Source of the DNA: Sclerurus mexicanus
Taxonomy: Eukaryota; Chordata; Aves; Passeriformes; Furnariidae
DNA: 64,000 bases
Assembly (NCBI GenBank): GCA_013396755.1
Contig: VWZF01005476.1
Location: forward strand, 895,868 to 959,867
Direction: 5' to 3'
Part shown: piece by piece, positions 22,421-32,858 of the stretch
How the letters are laid out: each line of letters opens with the position of its first letter
How positions within the stretch are numbered: position 1 is the first letter of the stretch
Notes under the pieces: model-generated
Seen by the model: only the letters and a program-made list of their open reading frames with translations
The model's database searches: none
What the model was told of the DNA's origin: nothing
Translations under genes and position numbers: made by a program

Positions 22421-25400
22421 GGTTACGTAGCACAAGAGATATCGCCTACCTGGAAACTGCATGCTATACAAAACAAACCTGCAGATTAAAAGTCAGCGAG
22501 CCTTTTTCTTGAAAATATTTAACACACTAAATTTGAAATTATCTCACCAAGAGTTAAGAACAGTTGAAACATTGTAAAATGATTTATCATTAAGATTACT
22601 GCTGGCTACAAAGGGTATTTAGAGTATATTCATGAGGCATTAAAAATTCTGATACAAAAAGCCCCAAAAGTTATTTCTACTGAGTAAAGCAACAAGTTTA
22701 ACTTGATCACTGAGGAACAATTAATAGTTAAAGACTCACATAAGTTGCCTATATCAGATCTTTAATCACTTTGATACACTGCTGATATGACATATTTTGT
22801 TTCTAACTAAAAACCACACACTGATGCAGCAGGAAAAACTATGTAGGTTTCAAAAATATTTGTATTAATTAGATTCGTTTACCAGGAATTCCATGTCTGA
22901 AAAACAGCTAGTCAAAGGAGATAAGTATTGTTATGTTTAGACAACTAGGAGAAATTGCATTTCCCTGCTAAAATTTTATTAATTAACTAAAACCGAGCTA
23001 AATTTATCGCAGTTGGGAATAAAATACAGTGTTTGCCTGTGGAAAGCTGTAAGTGATCGTTCCCTGTCTCTCTAGCAAAAGTATTTCTTTGGAAAAGATC
23101 TTTAGGCAGAAATGTTCATTTAGAACAAATTTTTTTAATAACATTGAAGAAATCTACCATTTTGCACTTCTGCCTGAGAGGATGAGCCTGGGTGCCCAAA
23201 GGATATCCAAAAAAAAAGACGCGCAATTCCTTTTATTGGGGAAGGATGGTGCTGGACTATGCCCTATCCTCCACTTTGCAAAAATGCACAAATCACTGAA
23301 ATAAATTTAGCATGCCTCTTGCTGAGCTTGCTGGCTCCTGGGATTCCTCTCCCGAGTACTGTGTTCTCCCACTGAGCCACTTGGAGAGCCTCAGCGCCTA
23401 ACTCAACTCGGAGCTTGAAGATTCTCCTCCAGGTAGGTACCAGATGGGTCTACATCCCCTATGGGAAACGGGTATGTTCAGCGTTGTTACTGCCTCAGGT
23501 TTAAGGACTTAAATGGTCTTATTTGATTTAATATGCACATCTTGCACAGCTAAGCAAAGCAAATTCTTTAAATTCGGGTTCACAGGAAGATTTCTGTTGA
23601 CTCCACTAGTCACTGGGTCAATCTTGCAGAGAGCAAAATCATTATGTTGTCAGATCGCCCCAGAGAAAAAATATTACAGAGAGATCCTTTACTGCTAACA
23701 AATGTCATCAGTTACCTCACGTTTGTGCGTGGTGATTGATGTTAAAGAAAATAATGCTGGTAAAATCGGTACTATTAAAAGCTGTTGTGTTGACTGTTGC
23801 TGAATCCGCTGGAGCGGACGATGTAGATCTACTCTCTTTTGTTGTTGTTTTGGGGGTTTTTGTTGTGTTTTTTCTTTTGGTTTTGTAGCACTAAGCGAAT
23901 TAACATCTCTGAAGTCTCGGGCTCTCAGGACAGGCTTTCAGGCGACACCGATTAGCACAGCCTCACTGAATTAAACAGACTGAAGCAATTCAGGCCATTG
24001 ACAAACCACGGGATCAGGGTGGGGAGAAACTGCAAATTAGGAAAAGAATAGAGGACACAATACCAGCACTGATGTCCTGGCACACAGGCTTTTATTCTGG
24101 AGATAGTTTACAAGCAGTTCGTAACCTTTGGACTCCAGACAGTCTGTAGAACCAACAAGAGGAGGTTCAAGATTTGGTCTGAACTTTCCATCCAGCCCCC
24201 CGCACTGTCAATATTTGGAAGATGCACTGGAAATCATTAGGTCTCCATAAAATGGATGTTAGTGAAATAAAACAAAAAAAAACCCGAAAGATGCATTCAT
24301 ATAGTCATTTTAGACTTTATTACTTTAATCCAAAAAGGTATTAAGAAGATAAAAAATTATAATTTTACTGTGCTTAAAAGAGGTGTTTCCCAGCAAAATC
24401 GCGAATGCATTTTTGTTTAACAAACCTGGAGTCCAAACCCAGCCTCTCGTTCCAGATTCCTAAACTCTGATTTGCCTCAAATCTTTTGATTTATAATCTT
24501 AAACTTTTTGCAGTTAATAGAATAATTCATAGAAATGGCGCGTGATTTTTCTACCTAAGGAAAAAAAAATTACTGGAGAATTCATAAAACAAAATCATCT
24601 ATGTTCCAGGCTTGTCAAAATTTCATTCATCTGTTTAAAATATGTTAACCACTGTTTCCTTCTCTATTATAAATCAATTCAGTTATCATACAAAACTATG
24701 CTCTGTCAAGAGAAAATTATTTAAACAAAATAATTTAGGCTCCAAATTAAGGTTTTGTTCTTTGCTAGTCATTTTAAAATACTAAATAATAAAAAATAGA
24801 GGTATTTTATTTATTCTGTGAATGAAAGGTTCTTAAAATAATTATTATGTATGCCAGAGACTTTCATGTCATGTTAACTAGGAAGTGACATTTACTATTA
24901 ACTTGTCAGAGCTCTTTTGCAGCCACAGTCAAATAAAGTATACTGTTAATAAACAACACAAAACTAAGAGTTACCTTTTAATTCTTTCATCATTTTGTTT
25001 CTTGTCACATGTTTAATGCTCTAAGTCAAAGGGAACTCAAGTGAATTAAATATACTTACACCAGTGCAAGGATAACCTAAATGAAGAGGGGACCGAATGC
25101 CCAACAATATTTTAACACAGAATTTTTATCTGGTCAATAAAAATACCTTCAATGCATCAATTTCTAAACGTCTGTTACAAACAGAGGCTTTTATTGTGAG
25201 TGGTAGGTGCTAAACAGTTAAAAATCTATTACTTTATTCAAAGCTAGCAATCTCATCTGTTTGTAGAGGTGGATCACTTCATTCACCAAGGGAGGAAAAG
25301 TTAGTCTGAAAAAATAACCACAAAGAGACAGTTTCTGATGTAATTAATGTATCTTCTACTAGTCAGGATCAAAAAAAAAAAAAAGACCAACTTACTTGGC

Positions 25401-25566
25401 CCACAACTGTGAAAAAAAACCAACACATTGGTTCTGTTCTAGATATGCTTTTAAAGCCTCAGTGCTGAGTTCTAATTTCTACCTGTAGGAATAAATAATT
25501 TGCTTATACTCAACAGAAGCCTACTTTTCTCATTTCAAATGCATAGAGGGGAATTTGTGTTTGCAA
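22421..25566. other. Non-coding, no gene recognised
   Basis: AT-rich unique sequence, especially at 24280-25250. A perfect inverted repeat TCCGCT-GG-AGCGGA lies at 23805-23818, just before a T/G-rich tract at about 23836-23886 with runs of GTT and TTTTG. Frames are at most 83 codons. A run of 13 or so A lies near 25371. Confidence 0.5.
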
Positions 25567-25622
25567 TTAAAAGAAACCAAACCAAATCAACCAACCAAGC
25601 AAGCAAACAAAAAACAAAACCA
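25567..25622 (+). repeat. A-rich CAAA/CCAA simple repeat
   Basis: Imperfect repeats of AACC, CAAG and CAAAA units in an A/C-only stretch on the plus strand. Low complexity. Confidence 0.7.
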
Positions 25623-27600
25623 CATTACAACTCATCCAGAACCAGTGGGGTTTTTTTAACAGTTCAGTAACTGTTCAGATTTAAGATTCTAATTCAATCC
25701 ATTTTATAAATCAAGATGATTAATCCAGATGACCATACAATGCTATCATTGCAAGAACTGTGCTTGGGTGAGAGGTCTCTCATATACAGAAAATGTATAT
25801 TTTTGCCTTGGTAAAAGTTCAGAAAACAAGATTGTTATCCCATATGCCTTATAACAAGCGATTTACACAAAGTTTTCAAAGCCCCCAGCATACAAGCAAG
25901 ATCCACAGTTTTGACTCACCTGATCTATTAGGTTTTTGCCTTGTACAGAAAGCTCAAAGTTTCAGCACTATCTTGCCCCTTCATTCTCCGTACTGAGTAT
26001 CTCCACACTGTAACTTCCTGCATAAAGCATGATCTTGCCTATTTCTCTCCCCTTTTTCAAAGCATTAAAACAAAGCTACGCCAGCTATCCTGAGAAGCTT
26101 TACACTGCATCAAGCACCTGTTCAGACCACAGTCAGTTAAAAAAATCAAAGTAGCAGCTGAGTGGAGGTCAGCCACCCTACAAACTTCAGAATATACTCA
26201 GAGACCCTAGTACTCTCATCCCTCCTGTCTTGATTTGAAAACAGCAGCTCTAGTAAAGTGATGCCTTCCTTCCCTTCCCTGTTTGAGCAGGCAGTGAAAG
26301 CCCTCCTGCTGTCTTCTAAGAAGAAAACTTCAGTCTCCAACCTGAACTAGCCTCTCTGCAGAAACAAGACAACTCATCCCACACTGACAGCATTTGTTTA
26401 AGGAGCACAGGTTCAACAGAGCCAGTTAACCATTAGCTAGCACCCATACAGATCGTATTACACTCACTATGCATAATTGTTAAGGTATCCTTATATGAAA
26501 TTTAGTTTAGGAAAACCACATGGGTCAATCAGTCTTCTGTAAGTATCACTACAGGGTAACACCAACTGCCCCAAAACAAGAACATCAGGATGCACACTGA
26601 GCCAGCCCTGGGCACAAGTTTCATCTTTGTAGAAATGATGGTTATCAAATACCTCACTTAAACAACTGAAATGTTTATTACTGACACCAAAAACTGTTCA
26701 GAAGGAATTCACAGGCACTAAAAATTCATACTAGATGTTTGCAGATTCAACAGACATCCCTAAAACCAGTCCATGCAAACATTCCCATACATACATCCAT
26801 AAGCTGCTCAACTCTAGAGGCTGAAAACAGCAGCTGTCTTCCCAAAAAATAGTGGAAAGTTATGAGACTTCTTCAAATCTTACTTTTTTTTCTTTTCTTT
26901 TTATTTAATAGTCTCACAAGTTACTTATGCTGGTCAGAAAACTACTTAGTGCTGCCATTATTTTCTATTAACCTAAATCCTGAAAAAAAACTTCAGCTGC
27001 AACGATACCCTGTCATGCCGTGCAAATTACTTCATCAAGCCCAAAGCACAAGATTTACTATTATGGACTTTAATTACAAAACCATCTAGAAGCTACAAGC
27101 AAGAGCACTGTGCCAAACACCATGTAAATGCATAGAAAGAAACCTCACCAGCTCAAAGAATTTGCAATCAGATAGAGAATGGAGACACAAACTGAAAGAA
27201 GAGAAGTGGCATTACCTTCACTTCACAGGACAAATAGAGTATGTGTTGAGGCTTACAAAGATTAAGACCTTCTCCTGCAACTTCAGACTTAGCATGGCAG
27301 CTATTAACATTATAGAACTTGTTATGCATGCCAGGGCTCACCAGCACCAGCACTAAAACACAAAGGAATGTCAATCTCCAGTAATTTAGCCTGAAACAGG
27401 CGTAGGAACTGAGTGCACATCTCTCCAAGTCCTACCCATGATTTTAACAACCCCAGCTTTATCCCATTTTTACACCTATACACCCCTCTTCTTGTGACAT
27501 TTGGTGCTACCCTGTTCCTGATTTATATTAATTTAGGATCCAAATCTAGTGCGTAGCTTTTCAATCTTCGTAGCACAAACAAGATTAATTTTTAATTTTA
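25623..27600. other. Non-coding, nothing recognised
   Basis: AT-rich unique sequence. The longest frame is 86 codons (27168-27428, minus). It overlaps a 64-codon frame on the other strand and includes a Leu-Val run made by a GCACCA-type short repeat near 27341-27354. Confidence 0.55.
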
Positions 27601-27757
27601 AGGCCCTGATTCAGCAAAACATTCAACTACATGCTTAATTCTATCCCTATTCAGTAAAGTACTTAAGTATTTGCTTAATTCTCATTTACTCTGCTGAGAC
27701 TTGAACATGTGCTTAAAGATAAGCCTCTTCTTAAGTACTTTGCTGAAGTAGGGCCTA
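27601..27757. repeat. Ancient palindromic repeat with an internal tandem unit
   Basis: The outer 7 bp AGGCCCT (27601-27607) is the exact reverse complement of AGGGCCT (27750-27756). Just inside, TTCAGCAAA (27610-27618) is the exact reverse complement of TTTGCTGAA (27739-27747). In addition the 33-bp segment at 27610-27642 is repeated at 27650-27682 with 25 of 33 matches. The whole resembles a palindromic dispersed repeat that I recall as common in turtle, crocodilian and bird genomes, with 'cttaag' and 'gcttaa' blocks in both arms. I cannot give a database name. Confidence 0.68.
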
Positions 27758-29010
27758 AACTGTGACCTAGGAGCCAGGAAGAAAAGAAAAAAAATAGATC
27801 AATAATGTCCAGTGTTATTTCCCCAAAAATATTAGGTTAGCTGAATGCAAAAGATGAAGTAAAAAATAAAAATCACTTTGATTCAAGTAATGCATACAGC
27901 TAGTACTGTTGTTTCTTGGAAGAGGCAAATTTTATAATATCTAACTAAAAATATATGTTCAAAAATCTGGTTTTGTTGCCTATTTGTATCCACAGACATG
28001 CATTATAGCAATGTTTTGAACCTATCGCTCGGTGTCAGTTCCATCACTGGAACCTCTAAGTTTTTCAAGATGGGTACCTGACGATTAGGAAAAAAACCCC
28101 AAAATTTAGAGCACAATTCAATTTAATGAACACAGTTGAATAGAATTCAATTTTGCATTACCTTAAGAGAAAATTAATGGAGAAATTGGGAACATGTACT
28201 CCACAGTAAAAGCATGGAGGGAAAAAAAAATAGACTGGTACCCACTAGGAAGAACTGCTTGAGTTCAGTCATCATCAACACATGAGACCATGCATACACT
28301 GTATAATACATTCTCTTGTCAAAAGGTCTCATCATGGGTGGATCCTTGGGCCAGTGTGGAGATAATATAAGATTAGGGTCAAAGAAGCTTTTGGCAGTTA
28401 AGGGAAAACGTGTCTACACATCTACCCTTGGGCTTAGATAGCAGAGAAGGAAAAGTACTACTTTAGGGGGAAAAACCCAAAACATATATTGGCTAGTGGC
28501 TTGTTTTCTTATCTATTTGTCTGCCCTACCCTTATCACCCTGAATCATTCCATAAAGCATCTTTCTCCAACTTTAAGATCCTTAACTGACCAAACATAAC
28601 CTTTTTACTGTAGGCTCGCAGTTCAAACTAAAACTATCTTGCCTGTTTCAGGGATATTGGTATCAATTCAACTGACACAGCCAGAAAGTATTGGGAAGGT
28701 ACAAATGAGGAAAAGCATCTCCAGATGATGCAGAAAGAGGCTTTCACTAGGTGGGTGCCCATGCAAGTGGAACTGGATGCCCCAGATGAATTATGTCCTC
28801 AGAGAAACTGGCCTGCTGACATTTTGCCAGAAGAGTCCTTGTCACAAATAAAGACCAAACACGTCACTGCCAGGTCTTGTGTTGGCAAGTCTTTCATGTC
28901 GGCTGCTGCTGCTCTTTCTTCAGGAACTGCATTTCCTCCATAGCTGGAGTCACTATTTCCATCTACCTTTTGATTTCTAGCTAACAGGAAAGCTATTTAA
29001 TCTTTGCAAT
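27758..29010. other. Non-coding, nothing recognised
   Basis: AT-rich unique sequence. One 72-codon frame (28725-28943, plus) has no family resemblance. Runs of A occur near 27784 and 28221. Confidence 0.55.
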
Positions 29011-29114
29011 TCCTAACTTACACATATGCTTACCTTCATGGTTCCACTGAAGCCTGAAAGATGGCACATAAAGCTAAAACATATGCCTAAGTGTCTGCAG
29101 GATTGGAGCCTAAA
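29011..29114 (+). repeat. Ancient palindromic repeat, second copy
   Basis: CTAACTTACACATATGCTTA (29013-29032) mirrors AGCTAAAACATATGCCTAAG (29072-29091) about a centre with CCACTGAAG at 29044-29052. It ends in GTGTCTGCAGGATTGGAGCC at 29091-29110. The layout is that of the same sauropsid palindromic family: an arm, a 'cattgaag'-like centre, the opposite arm, and a 'tgcaggat..gggcc' tail. More decayed than the copy at 27.6 kb. Confidence 0.58.
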
Positions 29115-29884
29115 AAACTGAGTATTTACTAGCTATTACCCTTTTGATGGATCCATCCCACTATAACGATGGATAAAAATGTTTATTAAAATCTTTGAAG
29201 ATGAGAGGTACTCCATAAGTACATCTGTGGAGTAGGGGAAGTGGAAAGGGCTACAGACACAGATTGCACTGGCTGTCCTGATGTTTGCCATAGAAACCAC
29301 ACATCATTATTAACAGCTGCGGGATTAAGAAGCCTATGTGGTTGAGGTAGTGCCTTATATTTTGGACAAGCACAGCCAGAGAGCGGAAGGTGTAGTTTCC
29401 TGTCTCCCACCTCCGTTCAGTCCTCAAAAGGAAGATGCCCTACGTGGGCACATCACCTCTTTAGAAGGCTCTGCTGCAGCAAGACCCATGCTTGGCATCA
29501 ACATGCACAGCCAACCCTGTCAATGCTGTCTCTCTCCTGCCTGTGTGGCAGTGGTCATGACCAACAGGTAAAACAGAGGATGGCAAAGGGATGAGAAATG
29601 TTTAATCTGTATTCCTGTTGTCAGATGGGTAGGAAAGGTCACCTGGCACTCCCCTTCAATCACACACAGAGCCATGTACCTGCCATCCCCTCCTGGGCTG
29701 CCAGGACTGTGGAGGTATAAAATATTTTCTAACAAAAAGAAACTGGATCACTTGCCTGGGGGAGCCCAACGTTTATTCTGATGACAATGAAAGACAGCTT
29801 TGATCACAGCAGCAGCCATACATCTCTGATTGCAGGCAGCAAGCCCACCTCAACACTGTTACAACGCATGTACCAGCCTCCTTC
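29115..29884. other. Non-coding, nothing recognised
   Basis: Unique sequence of mixed composition. Frames at 29186-29410, 29338-29571 and 29520-29735 (71-77 codons) overlap on both strands and match nothing. Confidence 0.55.
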
Positions 29885-30000
29885 CTCCCGCCAGGCTGGA
29901 TGTCAGGCTAATCAGTTTGATCTGACAGATTTTAATTAAATTGATTAAGACCTTTCTGAATGGACTTGATTAGTGTTCCAGAGGAATCCCTCATGAAAAG
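29885..30000. promoter_or_regulatory. Candidate conserved non-coding element
   Basis: A compact homeodomain-type cluster: GGCTAATCAG, TGATCTGACAGA (a TALE-type TGACAG), TTTTAATTAAATTGATTAAG, and GGACTTGATTAGTG. Five such cores fall within about 90 bp with no low-complexity sequence. Of the window's short motif clusters this looks the most deliberate, but conservation is unverified. Confidence 0.38.
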
Positions 30001-31239
30001 AAACACTGTCAAGGAAAAGCACTAATATTTTTTTCCTCTCATAATGAGAAATGTCTTGGGTTGTTATTGGGGTTTTTACACCACTGATAAAAGTACTTTA
30101 TAAACACACAGCATATGATGGGTTTTGACACAGTTATATTAAATTAACAATAGCATTCTACGAACAAACAGAAGATTTTCATGTCCTCCTTCAAGCAATT
30201 TTGTTAGTGCCAAATCCAGCATTTAAAATATGACCACTTATCATGATTTAAACAGAAATATGCAAAATTGAGACGCAAAACAATTCTGATCACTTCCAAT
30301 CAATCTTCTCAGAACAGCTTTTTGTACAAATATTGGAAACTGAGCATGTGTAGAAATGTGGTGCTGCTAACACTGTGAGAGGCCACCTTGTTCCCCACAT
30401 TGGTTTGTGCAAGAACCAATAACCACTGCTGATCCACGAGACTTGACTAAGATCCTATTGGCATCGTTTTCAAAGGGTTCTCTATGGGCAAAAGTCCCTT
30501 TTGTCTGTACAGACGCAACAGCACAACCAAGTTAGAAGGCATCACCTTGCTTTCCATGCCACCAGTCGGAGCTGGAAATCCCTTGGTATGGGTAAATGAC
30601 ACATGGCCACAGTCACAACATCCACAAGAGATGTCCCACCACCCCAGGCAGGCACAGTTAGTGCACGCTAAGCAGCAAGTCCTGCAGCTAGTAGTTATTT
30701 CTGTATCAGAGCTAGTCAAAAGGACGTGTGTTTTAGAAGCCTGTTAAAAAGTGACATGAAATCCCAAGTTCACAAATAGAAAAGCTCATTGTACTCTACT
30801 TATAGTAAGGGCTTATTTGACTAGATAATAACCATTAAAATGCAGTTAATTCTTACAGCTAGTCTAAATCGAATGTACTTTGAAAAATAAACTCACCTCT
30901 AAATATTTTTTTTTTAATTTTCCCTTATATACCAGGCAGAAATATACTTCTCTACCCACTTCTCCTGTCTCCTGTTTCTCCCACTTTGTAGGTTGAGTTT
31001 AATAGCAAATGAAGCTTCCCAAGATTTGCAAAGGATTTTCAATTCAACTTGAGAGGAAGTCGCAGTGATTTTGTAGTGACTGAAAGGAGCTCTGATGCTG
31101 AAAAAACACTACTTCATCTACCAACAGTTCTTTTTTGCCTGGAGCCAGAGTGGTCATTCAAAATATTTGATCTTGAAATGATGGTGAGCTCTACAAATGT
31201 TTTTTTCTGACACAGCCTAAACAGGGGAAGGGAACTCTG
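30001..31239. other. Non-coding, nothing recognised
   Basis: AT-rich unique sequence. Frames at 30447-30719 (minus, 90 codons, Cys-rich) and 30484-30747 (plus, 87 codons) lie on opposite strands of the same stretch. The cysteine spacing forms no known zinc-binding pattern that I can identify. Confidence 0.5.
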
Positions 31240-31512
31240 AGATGGGAAGACAATGTATTTGGAATGGAAGTCAAAATAAAGAAGAGGGGGAAAAAATCCA
31301 ACACAAAAAGGACAGAAAAAGGAAGTAAAAAGGTTGGAGGCATAAGCTAGAGTGAGAAGATTCAGATACAAGATACTCTGAAAGAGACTGAATGGGATAA
31401 AACAAGAGGTAAAGCTGATGTCCTCCAAAGAAAGAAAAGATCCTGGAAAAGAGAAAATAGTGTTAACAGGCACTTAGTTTACTAAATAAGAAAGAAGAAA
31501 AAGAAGAGGTCA
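31215..31512 (+). repeat. Purine-rich tract
   Basis: The plus strand is strongly A/G-biased for about 300 bp, with many AAGAAGAG, GGGAAGGG and AAAGAAAG words. The minus-strand frame over it (31114-31473, 119 codons, rich in Phe, Ser and Leu) is an effect of this bias. No gene. Confidence 0.55.
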
Positions 31513-32660
31513 TTATAATTTTTATTCTATGACCCCTCGTTTTTGGGGGTTTTTTTCATCTTTTTCAACATGTCTGTTGTGTTATACATGTCACAAGAAA
31601 ATCTTATGTTTTGATAAGTTAGCCCCCATTTACTACAGTGTTTCAACAAACAAATGCTATTGCAGTTTATCTGCTGGTTAGTCTGAATCCAGCAGACCCA
31701 AATGCATTTTCTGGTGTTATTTTGATTACAGTCTCATGGCTTTCTGAAGTTTAAATTCATTTATTGTGAGCTTGAGCCAATAACTGAAGTCTTCTCACTG
31801 TCCTGAGATGAGATTTACATGTCAATTTACACATTCCATTCTCAAAAACATACCTGGTTGCAGCACCTGCTCCTGTTTTATTCTCACAACCACATTTGGA
31901 CAAGAAATAGAAATTGTCCAGAGTGTAATTCTGTCGAGCAGTTTCAACATAAACATCTATTTTGAAACATTTTGGGCTGTTTTATAAATGCTTCAAGGAA
32001 AGAAGGCAGATTTGCCTTTGCCATAAACAAAAAAAGGGTTTGCTTTAATAAATTATACAAAGAAAGATAGGCTGCAATAAAAAAGACACATCCAGGAAGA
32101 AAAAAGAATTCAGTGTGACTGACCTTCAAGTTCCCTCTGCTCTTTCATTAACTGTCCACTGAGGTGATCCCTGGCCAAATACGGGCAATTCAAAGCCTGT
32201 CATAGAATTACAAGATGAATTAGTGACTGCTGCCACAAATTTACAGCTACCAAGGCCTCTGCTGATTACATTTTTCCAGACTTGAAAGTAATTTCACTGG
32301 AAACACTCTTAACATGGCCCCAAGATCAGCATCACGACAAATGAGGAAGGGGAATAACACCTTTCCCTTCCAATTATCGGGTGATTTTTTTTCTCCTCTG
32401 TGATTTGTAAGCAAATAGACATAATTTAAGCCAGTGTGACACAAAAGTGCCAGATCTAATATAGATTGTTTGCATCCTGACAAACTTCCTAGAAAAATCT
32501 CCCTTTTCCATTTCCTTAAGGAAAGGTGACTCCTGTATTTTTTCTTTAACTTCTGACTTGCACAGCTTATTAAATAACTTCAATTATCAACTTGAACAAT
32601 TACTGACTCACCACACAATCAATTGAAAAGCTAATGCAGGTGAAACTGTACACAGATACA
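31513..32660. other. Non-coding, nothing recognised
   Basis: AT-rich unique sequence. TCATAGAATTACAAGATGAA near 32200 faintly recalls a CR1 terminal octamer region but has no adjoining CR1 text. Frames are at most 78 codons. Confidence 0.5.
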
Positions 32661-32858
32661 CTCACTACAGGTGAGTAACTTCACATGCATGAGTGGTGTC
32701 ACTGCATTCGGTGGCATAACTCATGTGCATAACTATTTGTAAAACCGGGGCCTCAGACTGTAAACCCACTGAAGCAGAAACCAGATCTTATCTGCCTGTA
32801 AAGCACCTGGCAGTGCACCTATCTTTGCCACCACATAAATTAATTATCATTAGCATCT
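32661..32858 (+). repeat. Ancient dispersed repeat with a palindromic head and a 'gactgtaaac' tail
   Basis: GTGAGTAACTTCACATGCAT (32671-32690) is mirrored imperfectly by AACTCATGTGCATAACT (32719-32735). Next come TTGTAAAACCGGGGCCTCAG (32738-32757) and a tail with GACTGTAAACCCACTGAAGC near 32757, GTAAAGCACCTGGCAGTGCA near 32798 and an AT-rich end (ATAAATTAATTATCATTA). This order matches an old amniote/sauropsid interspersed repeat that I recall with 'agactgtaagctc' and 'gtaaagcacctagcacaat' landmarks. Exact family unnamed. Confidence 0.6.

Noticed and set aside
30447..30719. Cys-rich 90-codon frame as a possible zinc-binding protein
   Set aside because: Cysteine spacing does not form a recognised finger pattern, and the opposite strand is open for 87 codons over the same region.
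31114..31473. 119-codon minus-strand frame
   Set aside because: It lies on the complement of a purine-rich tract, and its Phe/Ser/Leu-rich composition follows from that bias.
32200..32220. TCATAGAATTAC as a CR1 tail
   Set aside because: Single octamer-like match with no CR1 text beside it.
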